Shown: one piece after another, positions 16,492 to 26,109 of the stretch
Position numbering within the stretch: position 1 is the stretch's first letter
Layout of the letters: each line of letters begins with the position of its first letter
NCBI RefSeq assembly: GCF_900105725.1
Contig: NZ_FNLM01000034.1
Location: 2,728,001 to 2,792,000, forward strand
Direction: 5' to 3'
From: Gordonia westfalica
GTDB lineage: Bacteria; Actinomycetota; Actinomycetes; Mycobacteriales; Mycobacteriaceae
Length of the DNA: 64,000 nucleotides
Notes under the pieces: model-generated
The model's database searches: none
What the model was told of the DNA's origin: nothing
What the model saw: the letters and a program-made list of their open reading frames with translations, nothing else
Position numbers and translations under genes: made by a program

Positions 16492-17199
16492 TCAGGCGCG
16501 CGCGGAGTGGATCGCCGCGATCCCGCCGGTCATGTTCTGCCAGCGCACCCGGTCGAATCCGGCCTCGCGGATGAGGTCGCCCAGCGCGAACTGGTCGGGC
16601 CAGGCCCGGATCGACTCGGCCAGATAGACATACGCGGCCGGGCTGCTCGACACCTTGGTCGCGACCGCGGGCAGCGCCTTCATCAGGTACTCCATGTACA
16701 CCGTGCGGAACGGCTTGAGAGTCGGCGTGGAGAACTCGCAGATCACCAGCCGCCCACCGGGTTTCAGCACACGACGCAGTTCGGCGAGCGCGGTCGGGAC
16801 GTCATTGACGTTGCGCAGGCCGAAGGAGATGGTGGCCGCGTCGAAGGAGTTGTCGGCGAACGGCAGCGACAGCGCGTCGGCTGCGACCTTGGGCACGTCG
16901 CGGTGCGCGCCGGCCTTCAGCATGCCGAGTGAGAAGTCGGCCGCCACGCAGTGCGCGCCCGACGAGGCGAGTTCGACGGTCGACACGGCCGTTCCCGCCG
17001 CCAGGTCGAGGACGATGTCCCCGGGGCGCAGATCGAGCGCCTTACGGGTCTTCTTGCGCCAGCCGCGATCCTGCCCGAAGGACAGCACCGTGTTGGTGAT
17101 GTCATAGCGTCGGGCGACGCCGTCGAACATCGCCGCGACCTCGGCCGGATCCTTCTCCAGACTTGCCCGCTGCGGTGGGTTCGCGCCCGTCGATGCCAT
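16492..17199 (-). CDS. menG: Demethylmenaquinone methyltransferase
   Basis: A 235-residue SAM-dependent methyltransferase of the UbiE/MenG family. The signature [20 protein letters not shown] lies near residue 30, motif I is [11 protein letters not shown] and the second UbiE signature, [10 protein letters not shown], is near residue 120. It methylates demethylmenaquinone to menaquinone, the last core step of the pathway. ATG 17199 starts [10 protein letters not shown]; the longer open frame upstream reads as non-coding. It lies between menJ and mgtA, as in M. tuberculosis (Rv0558). Confidence 0.95.
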   Translation of the reverse strand: MASTGANPPQRASLEKDPAEVAAMFDGVARRYDITNTVLSFGQDRGWRKKTRKALDLRPGDIVLDLAAGTAVSTVELASSGAHCVAADFSLGMLKAGAHRDVPKVAADALSLPFADNSFDAATISFGLRNVNDVPTALAELRRVLKPGGRLVICEFSTPTLKPFRTVYMEYLMKALPAVATKVSSSPAAYVYLAESIRAWPDQFALGDLIREAGFDRVRWQNMTGGIAAIHSARA

Positions 17200-17288
17200 G
17201 GGGGTCACGCTACCGCGCGCCGACGTCGCGACGGTCGTGAGGTACGCCGCACCGGCGACCCCCGGACGGTCCCGACGCTGCGGGCGCA

Positions 17289-18665
17289 GTGGATCATCGT
17301 CGAGTGAGCACAGCCCCATCTTCCGGACACCGCTCCGCAGGCCGCGACCACCGCATCCATCCCGCCTGGTGGGTGGCCGCGGTGGCCTTCCTCGCGCTGC
17401 TGGGTGCGGCCGGATTCCGGGCCGCGCCGGGTGCGCTGATGGTGCCGTTGCACCACGAGTTCGGGTGGTCGACCAGCGTGATGTCGCTGGCCGTGAGTAT
17501 CAACCTGCTCCTGTTCGGACTGATCGCGCCGTTCGCTGCGGCACTCATGGATCGCTTCGGGATGCGGCAGGTCATCTCCGCGGCACTGGTGCTCGTCGCC
17601 TGCGGCGCGGGCGGCAGCGTGTTCATGACGGCGTCGTGGCAGCTGCTGCTGTTCTGGGGTCTGCTCATCGGCACCGGAACCGGGTCGATGGCGCTCGTGC
17701 TCGCCGCGACCGTCTCCACGCGCTGGTTCGTCGAGCGACGGGGCCTGGTCATGGGCGTGCTCACCGCCGGGTCGGCGACCGGGCAGCTCATCATCCTGCC
17801 GCCCGTCGCGTCTCTCGCCGAGTCCACCGGCTGGCGCGCGGCCTCCCTGGTGATCGCGGCGGCCGCGCTGGTCGTCGTGCCGCTGGTGTGGGCCGTGATG
17901 CGCGACCACCCGTCCGACCGCGGCGTCCTCCCCTACGGCGCCGATCCGAACACCTACACGCCGCCCGCCGACGCCACCGGCGGCGCGTTCTCCCGCGCGC
18001 TGGAAGCCCTGGCGTTCGCGTCGCGGTCGTGGTCGTTCTGGGCGCTCGCGATCGCCTTCGCGATCTGCGGGGCGACGACCAACGGACTCATCGGCATCCA
18101 CTTCATCCCGTCGGCGCACGACCACGGCATGCCGACGACCGTCGCCGCCGGACTGCTCGCCGCGGTCGGCGTCTTCGACATCGCCGGCACCATCGCCTCC
18201 GGCTGGCTGACCGACAGATTCGATCCCCGCAAGCTGCTCGTCGCCTACTACGGTTTCCGTGGAGTGAGCCTCCTCCTGCTCCCGTGGCTGCTGTCGGAGA
18301 CCGTCCACCCGAGCATGATCATGTTCGTGGTGATCTACGGACTCGACTGGGTCGCGACCGTGCCGCCCACCGCAGCCCTGTGCCGGGAACTGTTCGGTCA
18401 ACGAGGGACCATCGTGTTCGGCTGGGTGTTCGCGTCCCATCAGGTCGGCGCCGCGGCGGCGGCCATCGGTGCCGGCGCCATCCGCGACTCCTTCGGCACC
18501 TACACCTACGCGTGGTGGGGCGGCGCCGTGCTGTGCGTCATCGCGGCCGCATTGTCGTTCGTCGTCGGAACGCGCCGGCGCGCGGACAGCCCCGACGCAC
18601 TCGGCGACGATCAGGCAGGCCGGTCGAACTCGGCCGCGACGCCGGCACCGGTCACCGACCGGTAG
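17289..18665 (+). CDS. MFS transporter, monocarboxylate-type
   Basis: A 458-residue major-facilitator protein with about 12 membrane helices. It resembles the oxalate/monocarboxylate transporter group: MDRFGMRQV between helices 2 and 3, [21 protein letters not shown] in helix 4-5, and [13 protein letters not shown] between helices 8 and 9. A hydrophilic tail of about 35 residues ends it. The transported compound is unknown. GTG 17289 is used; GTG 17304 is an alternative start. It is divergent from menG and overlaps the convergent mannosyltransferase gene by 55 bases at its 3' end. Confidence 0.88.
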   Translation: MDHRRVSTAPSSGHRSAGRDHRIHPAWWVAAVAFLALLGAAGFRAAPGALMVPLHHEFGWSTSVMSLAVSINLLLFGLIAPFAAALMDRFGMRQVISAALVLVACGAGGSVFMTASWQLLLFWGLLIGTGTGSMALVLAATVSTRWFVERRGLVMGVLTAGSATGQLIILPPVASLAESTGWRAASLVIAAAALVVVPLVWAVMRDHPSDRGVLPYGADPNTYTPPADATGGAFSRALEALAFASRSWSFWALAIAFAICGATTNGLIGIHFIPSAHDHGMPTTVAAGLLAAVGVFDIAGTIASGWLTDRFDPRKLLVAYYGFRGVSLLLLPWLLSETVHPSMIMFVVIYGLDWVATVPPTAALCRELFGQRGTIVFGWVFASHQVGAAAAAIGAGAIRDSFGTYTYAWWGGAVLCVIAAALSFVVGTRRRADSPDALGDDQAGRSNSAATPAPVTDR

Positions 18666-19765
18666 TGCCCGACGAGTTCCGCACACACCGCGGGCCACGT
18701 CCGTGACCGCACCGCCTGCCCCGCAGCCCGGCCGAACGCCGCGCGCACCGCGTCGTCGTGCAGGGAATGGACGATCGAGGGCAGCGTGTCCTCGAATCGC
18801 CCGACGTCGAGCAGGTATCCGGTACGGAACGGCGACACCAGATCTCGGGGCCCGCCGGCGTCGGGCGCGATGACCGGCAGTGCACTGGCCATCGCCTCCT
18901 GGATCGTCTGACAGAACGTCTCGTGTTCGCCGGCGTGCACGAAGACGTCGAACGAGGCGTACGCGCAGGCCAGTGATTCGCCGCGGAGTTCGCCGGTGAA
19001 CACCGCGTCCGGCATGAGCCGTTCCAGTCGCGCGCGTTCGGGACCGTCGCCGACGATCACCAGCCGCACCAGCGGGTCCCCGGCCAGGCCGGCCAGCCGC
19101 TCGACGTGCTTCTCCGGCGCCAGTCGCCCGACGAACCCGCAGACCAGCGCATCCTCACGATCGTGGAGCCACCCGGTCCGCAGCGCATCGCTCCGCCGGT
19201 CAGGCGAGAACAGGCCGAGGTCGACGCCGCGCCCCCACCGCCGGAGTCGCGGCACCCCGCGCGCGGCGAGGGCGGTCATGGTCTCGCTCGACGGCGCCAG
19301 GGTCAGATCGCACATCTCGTGCAGCCGGCGGGTGTATCGCCACGCCACCTTCTCGACCGCGCCGAGCTTGTACGACGCCGCGAACCCGGCGACGTCGGTC
19401 TGGAAGACCGCGACCGTCGGCACGCCCAGCGCTCGGGCCGCCGCTGCGCCCGCCGCCCCGACCACGAACGGCGACGCGAGGTGGACGACGTCGGGCGCGA
19501 AGTCGCGCAGCGCGCGGTACAACAGCGGTGACGGCACGCCGACCGGCAACGACGTCACCCGCGGCACCCGCACCGACGGCAGCAGGTGCACCGGCGTCGA
19601 ACGCCCGACCATCCGCGGCCCGCTCGGCGCACCCCGCGGCGTGTCCGGGGCGATGACGACCACCTCATGACCGGTGGACTCCAGATGCTCGACGACCCGC
19701 AGGACGGAGTTGACCACCCCGTTCATCTGCGGAAGGAAGCTCTCGGCGACGATCGCGACGCGCAT
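18611..19765 (-). CDS. mgtA: GDP-mannose-dependent alpha-mannosyltransferase, MgtA-like
   Basis: A 384-residue GT4, GT-B-fold glycosyltransferase. The N-terminal acceptor domain starts MRVAIVAESFLPQMNGVVNS. The C-terminal donor domain shows CGFVGRLAPEKHVE, LVIVGDGPERARLE and the EX7E region HAGEHETFCQTIQEAMASALP. In M. tuberculosis the syntenic Rv0557 (MgtA) mannosylates a glucuronic-acid-containing glycolipid of the cell envelope. ATG 19765 is chosen because the first conserved strand begins right there. The gene sits between menG and a DUF3592 gene, as in mycobacteria. Confidence 0.88.
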   Translation of the reverse strand: MRVAIVAESFLPQMNGVVNSVLRVVEHLESTGHEVVVIAPDTPRGAPSGPRMVGRSTPVHLLPSVRVPRVTSLPVGVPSPLLYRALRDFAPDVVHLASPFVVGAAGAAAARALGVPTVAVFQTDVAGFAASYKLGAVEKVAWRYTRRLHEMCDLTLAPSSETMTALAARGVPRLRRWGRGVDLGLFSPDRRSDALRTGWLHDREDALVCGFVGRLAPEKHVERLAGLAGDPLVRLVIVGDGPERARLERLMPDAVFTGELRGESLACAYASFDVFVHAGEHETFCQTIQEAMASALPVIAPDAGGPRDLVSPFRTGYLLDVGRFEDTLPSIVHSLHDDAVRAAFGRAAGQAVRSRTWPAVCAELVGHYRSVTGAGVAAEFDRPA

Positions 19766-19809
19766 GGCCCGACCCTGCTCTCCCCGTCTGGCGCCCGCAG
19801 GAGTTCGGC

Positions 19810-20511
19810 GTGACACGACGCGCAACACCCGGTGAATTCCCGGCACCGGGTTCCCGACGACCCGCCCACGCGGTCGTCGTGCACAGTGGACGTGTGCCCG
19901 ACACGGACCTACTGCTGCTGAGCCGGTGGCTCACGCCGGTACGCGACTTCCTCGTCCCCCGGGTCGGCGCCGGCGCCCGCATCGGTTTCATCCCGACCGC
20001 GTCGTCGATCTACCCCGACCAGGCCTGGCTCGACCTCGACCGCGCCGCGCTGCGAGAGCAGGGATTCGAGGTCGTCGACGTCGATCCGGAACTCGTCCCG
20101 GCGGCCACGTTCACCCGGGCGCTCGGCGAGATCGATGCGGTGTTCGTCTCGGGCGGCAACGTCTTCCATCTGCTCGGCGCGCTCCGCCACGCGGGCGCCG
20201 ACCGCCCTCTCGTCGACGCGGTCCGCCTGGGTCTGCCCTACATCGGGGTCAGTGCCGGGGCGGCCGTCACCGGCCCCGACATCGGACCTCTCGCGTTGCT
20301 CGACGACCCAGCCGAAGCCGCACCCCTGACCTCGACCGTCGGACTCGAACTCATCGAAGTCACGGTCGTGCCGCATGCGGAGGGAACCGTCGGCGGGCGC
20401 GGACGGATCGACCGGACGCGACAGGAGTTCGCCGACCATCCGCTGCACTTCCTGCGCGACGACGAGGCCCTCGTGATCTCCGGAGGGACCATGACGGTCA
20501 TCGCGGGCTGA
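19810..20511 (+). CDS. Peptidase S51 family protein (dipeptidase E-like)
   Basis: A 233-residue protein of the class-I glutamine-amidotransferase-like S51 family. It shows DAVFVSGGNVFHLL near residue 115 and the nucleophile elbow IGVSAGAAVTGPD (Ser at about 150); a His lies in VVPHAEG near 193. Dipeptidase E cleaves Asp-X dipeptides; related proteins include cyanophycinases. GTG 19810 has an excellent AGGAG 7 bases upstream. The conserved part (DLLLLSRW) begins only after residue 30, so GTG 19894 is an alternative. The 3' end overlaps the convergent DUF3592 gene by 14 bases. Confidence 0.82.
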   Translation: MTRRATPGEFPAPGSRRPAHAVVVHSGRVPDTDLLLLSRWLTPVRDFLVPRVGAGARIGFIPTASSIYPDQAWLDLDRAALREQGFEVVDVDPELVPAATFTRALGEIDAVFVSGGNVFHLLGALRHAGADRPLVDAVRLGLPYIGVSAGAAVTGPDIGPLALLDDPAEAAPLTSTVGLELIEVTVVPHAEGTVGGRGRIDRTRQEFADHPLHFLRDDEALVISGGTMTVIAG

Positions 20512-21040
20512 GCGACTCCTCGCCGACCGCGTCATCCGCGGCGTCGTCGGCGCTCCCGGCCTCGTCGGAGTTCCCGGTTTCGTCGGCGTCCTGGACATCG
20601 TCGGAGTTCGCGGCATTCCGGCGGGTCATGCGCCGGCTGAACTCCGCGACCCCGACCATAAGCAGGCCGACGACCACCCAGCCCACGACTGCGACGGACA
20701 GCCCGGGGATGATCGAGAGCATCGCGGTGCGTCCGGTCGGGCGCGCGAGATCCGGGTTGTACGCGGCATATTCGACGCTGATCCGTTGTCCCTCGCTGAG
20801 CTCGGTGGGATACAGCAGGCCGAAGCGCGGACTGTGGAACGAGCCGTCGGGGGTCTGGAAGTCGACCGCGGCGTGCAGCGCGTCCACCGAGACGACCTCG
20901 GCCATCACGGTGGCCTTGCTGGACTCGATCGCCGAGTCGTTCTTGAAGCACCCGGCGACCAGTGACAGCGCCATCGCGGTGATGGTCAGCCCGACGACGA
21001 GCAGTCCGAGCTGCACGCGTCGCTGGATCACCGGATTCAT
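20498..21040 (-). CDS. DUF3592-type membrane protein (Rv0556-like)
   Basis: A 180-residue membrane protein. It has one hydrophobic segment at about residues 10-30 that ends LSLVAGC, a possible lipobox, then an extracellular beta-rich segment (SHFYSPR-like SFHSPRFGLLYPTELSEGQRI), a second helix (SVAVVGWVVVGLLMVGVAEF) and an acidic Asp/Glu-rich tail. This layout fits the DUF3592 family, and the gene occupies the place of Rv0556 between mgtA and menD. Function is unknown. Confidence 0.8.
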   Translation of the reverse strand: MNPVIQRRVQLGLLVVGLTITAMALSLVAGCFKNDSAIESSKATVMAEVVSVDALHAAVDFQTPDGSFHSPRFGLLYPTELSEGQRISVEYAAYNPDLARPTGRTAMLSIIPGLSVAVVGWVVVGLLMVGVAEFSRRMTRRNAANSDDVQDADETGNSDEAGSADDAADDAVGEESLSPR

Positions 21041-21093
21041 GCCGTTCAGGGTAACCGGCCGCCCTGCCGGGGACACCGACCGCCGTCGCGCGG

Positions 21094-22782
21094 CTAGTTC
21101 GCCGACCCTCGCAGTCGGGCCGCGATCGCCCCGTGCACCGACCGCAACCGCTCCCGATCGGTGGCCACCTCGACGACCTCGATCCCGCCGGCGGCCGGTT
21201 CCTCGGCCAGCACTGCGCGCAGGTCGTCGACGTCCACCCGCCGGTGCGGGATGTGGAACCCGGCGCACATCGACGCGATGTCGGTGCGGTGCGGGGTTCC
21301 GAAGACGCGTTCGTAGGCGCCCGCGTACTGCCCGGTGTTGTACCGCGGGTCGCCCTGTTCGAGCAGTCCGAAGATCCCGCCGCCGTCGTCGTTCGCCACG
21401 ACGATCCGCAGCGAATCGGGCCGCGGTTCGCCGGGTCCGATGACCAAGCCGGTGGCGTCGTGGACGAAGGTCAGGTCGCCCATGAGGGCGATGGTCCGGG
21501 CCCCGGGCCGCTCATGGTCGAGGGCCAGAGCAGCGCCGATGGCCGTCGAGTTGGTCCCGTCGATCCCGGCGACACCGCGGTTGGACAGCACGCGCACGCC
21601 CTCGGCGACCCGCCCGGCGAGCGCGATGTCGCGGATCGGGTTCGACGCCCCGACGACGAGTTGGTCACCGGGCGCCATCGCGGCGCTGACGGCGCGGGCG
21701 ACGTGCAGTCCCGTGGTCGGACCGGGCTCGTCGAGTTCCGCCTCGACCGCGCCGGCCACTCGCTCCTGGACCGCGGCGCATTCCTTGAGCCAGTCCTCCC
21801 GCGGTTCGCCGACGACCTCGATGCGCGTGCCGGTCGCGTAGACATTGCCCGAGACGTCGGGCCAGCGGGGACCGGTGGTGAGCGCGTAGACCCGCACCTC
21901 CGGATCGGCCAGCAGCCGCGAGACCCCGCGATGCAGGGTCGGCCGACCGCAGATGATCGCCTGGCGCGGCCGCAGCGAGTCGAGGGCCAGCGGGTGCAGC
22001 GGGGTCGCCGGATGCGGCGCGGTCGGTTCGGCGACCGTCGGCACACCGGCAAGCGCGGGATGCTCGCCGGAGCCGTGCCCGGACACCACCACGGTGTCCA
22101 GCGACAGGTCGATGGGCAGCGGGACGTCGAGCTTGCCGACCGGCGCCTGCGTCCACGGAAGGCCTCCGGGACGGCCCGCGAAGGAGCCCAGATCATCGTC
22201 CCCGACCTCGTCCGGGTCGGGAACCAGCGGCTCGCGCAGCGGGATGTCGAACTGGACCGGGCCGGCGTTGCCGGTGCGCGCACCGCGTGCGGCGGCGAGC
22301 ACGCGTCCGACGGCCGACCGCCACTGGCTGTTGGTGTCGAGGTCCTGCTCGGCGAGACCGAGACTGATGGCGGCACGCACCTGGGTGCCGAAGATGCCGA
22401 ACTGCTCGACCGTCTGGTTGGCGCCCGATCCCAGCAGTTCATAGGGCCGGTTGGCGCTGATCACCACGAGCGGCACCCGTGCGTAGTTGGCCTCGAAGAC
22501 CGCCGGACCCATGTTCGCCACGGCGGTGCCGCTGGTCATGACGATCGGCACCGGCTCCTTCGACGACACCGCCAGTCCCAGTGCCAGGTACCCCGCCGAC
22601 CGCTCGTCGATGCGGACGTGCAGCCGGAGCCGGCCCGCGGTGTCGGCGGCGTGCAGCGCGAAGGCCAGCGGCGCGTTCCGGGAGCCCGGGCACAGCACGG
22701 CCTCCTGCACGCCGCCCCGGATCAGCTCGTCGACGATGACCCGCGCCTGAAGCGTCGAGGGATTCGGACCCGGTCGATTCAT
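21094..22782 (-). CDS. menD: SEPHCHC synthase MenD
   Basis: A 562-residue thiamine-diphosphate enzyme: 2-succinyl-5-enolpyruvyl-6-hydroxy-3-cyclohexene-1-carboxylate synthase, which commits isochorismate to menaquinone. Visible are [15 protein letters not shown] near residue 30, [13 protein letters not shown] with the activating Glu, [15 protein letters not shown], and the ThDP motif [13 protein letters not shown] to [16 protein letters not shown] near residues 430-465. Length is normal. menB lies 11 kb downstream; other early men genes (menF, menE, menC) are not in the window. Confidence 0.96.
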   Translation of the reverse strand: MNRPGPNPSTLQARVIVDELIRGGVQEAVLCPGSRNAPLAFALHAADTAGRLRLHVRIDERSAGYLALGLAVSSKEPVPIVMTSGTAVANMGPAVFEANYARVPLVVISANRPYELLGSGANQTVEQFGIFGTQVRAAISLGLAEQDLDTNSQWRSAVGRVLAAARGARTGNAGPVQFDIPLREPLVPDPDEVGDDDLGSFAGRPGGLPWTQAPVGKLDVPLPIDLSLDTVVVSGHGSGEHPALAGVPTVAEPTAPHPATPLHPLALDSLRPRQAIICGRPTLHRGVSRLLADPEVRVYALTTGPRWPDVSGNVYATGTRIEVVGEPREDWLKECAAVQERVAGAVEAELDEPGPTTGLHVARAVSAAMAPGDQLVVGASNPIRDIALAGRVAEGVRVLSNRGVAGIDGTNSTAIGAALALDHERPGARTIALMGDLTFVHDATGLVIGPGEPRPDSLRIVVANDDGGGIFGLLEQGDPRYNTGQYAGAYERVFGTPHRTDIASMCAGFHIPHRRVDVDDLRAVLAEEPAAGGIEVVEVATDRERLRSVHGAIAARLRGSAN

Positions 22783-22844
22783 TCCTCAAGCCTAGGGACT
22801 CGAACTCGCCTCCGATGCGCCGGGAGCGGCGTTACGCTGGTCAC

Positions 22845-23462
22845 GTGGGATTCTATGACGACCGCGTCGTCCCGCATCTGGTCCACCTGGCGTGCGGGAT
22901 GTCCGCCCTGACACCGCTGCGGGAACGCGCCTGCGCCCCGCTGAGCGGGCGGATGCTCGAGGTCGGTTTCGGCTCGGGTCTCAATGTCGGGCTCTATCCC
23001 GATACGGTCACCGAGGTCGCGGCGGTCGAGCCCTCCGACGTCGGCTGGCGGATGGCCGCCGATCGGGTCGCCGGGTCGTCGGTCCCGATCGAGCGCTCCG
23101 GGCTCGACGGCCAGAAACTGCCGTTCGACGACGAGTCCTTCGACACCGCCTTGTCGACGTTCACGCTGTGCACGATCCCCGACCTGCGCGCGGCCCTCAC
23201 CGAGATCCGCCGTGTCCTGCGTCCGGGCGGCACCCTCGGCTTCCTCGAACACGGTCTCGCGCCCGACGAGAAGGTACGTCGCTGGCAGCACCGCCTCGAG
23301 CCGATCCAGAAGCGCCTCGTCGGCGGCTGTCACCTGACCCGTGACGTACGAGCCGAACTGACGGCGGCCGGTTTCACACTCGGCACCGTCGACGCGTTCT
23401 ATCAGCCGGGGGTTCCGAAACCCCATGGCGCACTGAGCCTGGGCACCGCGCAGCCCGCCTGA
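22845..23462 (+). CDS. Class I SAM-dependent methyltransferase
   Basis: A 205-residue methyltransferase of the Methyltransf_11/UbiE-like type. It starts GFYDDRVVPHLVHLACGM. Motif I is MLEVGFGSGLNVGLY, motif II-like LPFDDESFDTALSTFTLCTI, and a post-motif RRVLRPGGTLGFLEHG. Substrate is unknown; the adjacent men genes do not settle it. GTG 22845 fits the family's usual start; the frame is open back to 22815. Divergent from menD with 62 bases between. Confidence 0.85.
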   Translation: MGFYDDRVVPHLVHLACGMSALTPLRERACAPLSGRMLEVGFGSGLNVGLYPDTVTEVAAVEPSDVGWRMAADRVAGSSVPIERSGLDGQKLPFDDESFDTALSTFTLCTIPDLRAALTEIRRVLRPGGTLGFLEHGLAPDEKVRRWQHRLEPIQKRLVGGCHLTRDVRAELTAAGFTLGTVDAFYQPGVPKPHGALSLGTAQPA

Positions 23463-23526
23463 CCGCGCCCGGGATCCTCCCGGCCTCGCGCCGCACCCGC
23501 CTGGGTGCTGCCCTACTGTGGGCACA

Positions 23527-24606
23527 ATGCGTCGCTGGACACTGCTGGCCCTTCTGACCGCGGCCGCGACGCTGATCCTGGAACTGTTCGACGTCGACGC
23601 GGCGGCCTTGTTCGCCGGTCTCGCCGTCGCCGGCCTGCTGGCCATCGCCGGCCGGGCACCCCGGCGCCGCGTCTCCGACGACGACCCCGACGCCCCGATC
23701 GTGCCGCGCTGGGCCTTCGTCTCGTCCCAGGGTGTGCTCGGTGTCTACATCGGCACGATGGCCGAACCGGAAACGGTGAGCGGACTGGGGTCGTCGTGGT
23801 TCCCGGTCCTGGTGATCGGCATCGCGACCCTGGCCATCTCCGTCATCTGCGGCGCGCTGCTCGGGCTGCATCGCGACGTCGACCCGCTCACCGGGTCACT
23901 CGCACTCGTGGCGGGCGGCGCCTCCGGCCTGGTCGCGCTCACCCGCGAGTTCGGCGGCGACGAACGGATGGTCGCGGTCATCCAGTACCTGCGGGTCGCG
24001 CTGGTCACCGTCACCATCCCGCTCGTGGCGTCTCTCGTCTTCGGCGCCGGAGAAGGCGCGATCGAGATCGTCCCGGCGTCCTGGACCGATCAGGCGTGGG
24101 GACTGTTGTTGCTCGCGGTGTGTCTGGGAGTGGGCATCCCCGTGGGACGGCTTCTCCGTCTCCCGGCCGCCGGTCTGCTCGGCCCGCTCGCACTGTCGAC
24201 CGCCGCCGAACTCACCGGCATCGCCGGCGACGCCGCGGTCTCCCCGATCCTGCTCACCGTGGCCTACGCGCTGATCGGCTGGCAGGCCGGGCTCGGCTTC
24301 ACCATGGAGCGCCTGCGGGCGATCGGACGCGTCCTGCCCCACGCGCTCGCCCTCATCCTCGCCATCGGCGTCGGCTGCGCCCTGCTCGGTGTCGCATTGT
24401 CGGCATGGACCGGCGAGTCGATGTTCGACTGCTATCTCGCGACCACCCCCGGCGGCATCTACGCCGTCCTGGCAGCGGCCACCGGCGCGGGAGGCAACGT
24501 CGCCTTCGTCGTCGCGGCCCAGATCCTGCGGGTGCTGCTCATGCTCTTCGTGGCGCCGTTCGCCGCCCGGGCCGCGTCCCGACGAGGCGGCGGACGGCGC
24601 AACTGA
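23527..24606 (+). CDS. AbrB-family membrane protein (putative transporter/regulator)
   Basis: A 359-residue protein with about ten hydrophobic helices in two similar halves, matching the AbrB membrane duplication family (not the AbrB DNA-binding protein). Landmarks are GLGSSWFPVLVIGIATL, GGASGLVALTREFGGDERMVAVIQYLRV and, in the second half, CYLATTPGGIYAVLAAATGAGGNVAFVVAAQ. The repeated GG(A/I) plus D/E-rich pattern of the two halves is clear. Its substrate is not established. ATG 23527 is chosen, three codons inside a GTG. It ends just before a 22-base palindrome. Confidence 0.82.
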   Translation: MRRWTLLALLTAAATLILELFDVDAAALFAGLAVAGLLAIAGRAPRRRVSDDDPDAPIVPRWAFVSSQGVLGVYIGTMAEPETVSGLGSSWFPVLVIGIATLAISVICGALLGLHRDVDPLTGSLALVAGGASGLVALTREFGGDERMVAVIQYLRVALVTVTIPLVASLVFGAGEGAIEIVPASWTDQAWGLLLLAVCLGVGIPVGRLLRLPAAGLLGPLALSTAAELTGIAGDAAVSPILLTVAYALIGWQAGLGFTMERLRAIGRVLPHALALILAIGVGCALLGVALSAWTGESMFDCYLATTPGGIYAVLAAATGAGGNVAFVVAAQILRVLLMLFVAPFAARAASRRGGGRRN

Positions 24607-24608
24607 CT

Positions 24609-24630
24609 CTCCGGTCACATGTGACCGGAG
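24609..24630. promoter_or_regulatory. Perfect 22-base palindrome
   Basis: CTCCGGTCACA followed directly by its exact reverse complement TGTGACCGGAG. It lies 2 bases after the AbrB-family stop and 20 bases before the next start codon. No U tract follows. It could be a repressor operator for the downstream dehydrogenase-like gene, or a short terminator hairpin for the upstream gene. Confidence 0.65.
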
Positions 24631-24650
24631 TCCCACGTAAGGTCGGAGAG

Positions 24651-25952
24651 ATGAGCGGGGAATCCAACACCGAAACATCCGAGAACACATCCGCAGCCGG
24701 CTCGCACGGCCGCGAGTTCGACGTCGTCGTCTACGGTGCCACCGGCTTCGTGGGTGAGATCACCGCGCGTTATCTCGCCGACCACGCCCCCATCGGCACC
24801 AAGGTCGCGCTCGCCGGCCGCAACGAGTCCAAGCTCGCGCAGGTCCGCGACCGTCTGCCCCTGCGGGCCCACGACTGGCCGCTGATCGTCGCCGACTCCA
24901 ACTCGCCGGCCGCGCTCGACGCGATGGTCGCCCGCACGCAGGTCGTCTGCACCACGGTGGGCCCCTACCTCAAGTACGGCGAGGCGCTCGTGGTCGCGGC
25001 CGCCACCGCGGGGACCGACTACGTCGATCTCACCGGCGAGGTCCCGTTCGTCCGCTACTCCATCGACAAGGCGCATGACACCGCCGTCGCGTCGGGTGCG
25101 CGGATCGTCCACTCCTGCGGATTCGATTCCGTCCCGTCCGACATCACCACCTACGCGCTCTACAAGAAGGTCACCGAGGACGCGGCCGGTGAGATGACCG
25201 ACACCACCCTCGTGGTGAAGTCGATGCGCGGCGGCCTGTCCGGCGGCACCATCGACTCGATGCGGGTCATCGCCGACGAGGCCAAGAACTCGCAGAGCCG
25301 ACGCCTGATGCTCAATCCGCAGGCCCTGTCCAGCGGCCCCGGCGAGATCCCCCGGGCGGGCCTGTCCGACGAGCCGAGCGACCTGTCGATCATCAGCGCC
25401 AAGAAGGTCGACCCGTCGCTGCGCGGAACTCTCGCGCCGTTCTTCATGGCGGCCCACAACACCCGGATCGTGCGGCGGTCGAATGTCTTGCTGGACAACG
25501 CTTACGGCTCGAACTTCCACTACGCGGAGACGATGAACGTGGGTGGCGTGCCGGCCGTGTCGACCCTCGCCGCCGGTGCGGTCGCCGTGGGCACCGGCGT
25601 CTTCATGGGTGCCATGAGCTTCGGCCCCACCCGCCGCCTCCTCGACCGCGCCCTCCCGAAACCGGGCGACGGACCCAGCGAGAAGTCCCGCAACAGTGGG
25701 TATTTCGTGGTCGAGACGTTCACCCGGACCAGCACCGGCCGACGCTACCGGTCGCAGATGCGCGCCCAGGGCGACCCCGGCTACAAGGCGACCGCGGTCA
25801 TGCTCGCCGAGAGCGCACTCGCGCTCGCACTCGACCGCGATCGCCTCCCGTCCCGAGCCGGTGTCCTGACAACAGCCGCCGCCATGGGCGACGCCCTCAT
25901 CGACCGCCTCCGCGACGCCGGATTCACCATCGACGCAACCGAACTCGGCTGA
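24651..25952 (+). CDS. Saccharopine-dehydrogenase-family protein (trans-acting enoyl reductase-like)
   Basis: A 433-residue protein with an N-terminal NAD(P)-binding Rossmann fold (FDVVVYGATGFVGEITARYL at about residue 23). It continues with TTVGPYLKYGEALVVAAATAGTDYVDLTGE and HSCGFDSVPSD, the pattern of the mycobacterial Rv2449c/Rv2953 group. Rv2953 is a trans-acting enoyl reductase for phthiocerol and phenolphthiocerol polyketides; Rv2449c is uncharacterised. No polyketide synthase is nearby, so an Rv2449c-type role is more likely. ATG 24651 follows GGAGAG. The palindrome at 24609-24630 may control it. Confidence 0.82.
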   Translation: MSGESNTETSENTSAAGSHGREFDVVVYGATGFVGEITARYLADHAPIGTKVALAGRNESKLAQVRDRLPLRAHDWPLIVADSNSPAALDAMVARTQVVCTTVGPYLKYGEALVVAAATAGTDYVDLTGEVPFVRYSIDKAHDTAVASGARIVHSCGFDSVPSDITTYALYKKVTEDAAGEMTDTTLVVKSMRGGLSGGTIDSMRVIADEAKNSQSRRLMLNPQALSSGPGEIPRAGLSDEPSDLSIISAKKVDPSLRGTLAPFFMAAHNTRIVRRSNVLLDNAYGSNFHYAETMNVGGVPAVSTLAAGAVAVGTGVFMGAMSFGPTRRLLDRALPKPGDGPSEKSRNSGYFVVETFTRTSTGRRYRSQMRAQGDPGYKATAVMLAESALALALDRDRLPSRAGVLTTAAAMGDALIDRLRDAGFTIDATELG

Positions 25953-25983
25953 TTCGAGCGGCCGCCGCCGCTCCGGAAAAAAT

Positions 25984-26010
25984 CTGGCACTCTCGGTCGG
26001 AGAGTGCTAG
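25984..26010 (+). promoter_or_regulatory. CIRCE operator (HrcA site) of hsp20
   Basis: CTGGCACTC, nine bases, GAGTGCTAG (25984-25992, 26002-26010). It differs from the consensus TTAGCACTC-N9-GAGTGCTAA at a few outer bases only. It lies about 100 bases before the Hsp20 start, just upstream of a -10-like TATCTT at 26031. HrcA should repress the gene until heat stress. Confidence 0.88.
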
Positions 26011-26109
26011 ACGAGCGCGGGATCCGGTGCTATCTTCGGTGTCAGTACAGCGTTGAGCTGCTCGCCGGACGAGTGGCGAGCAGCCTTGTGAGACAGGAGG
26101 TGAAGTGCT

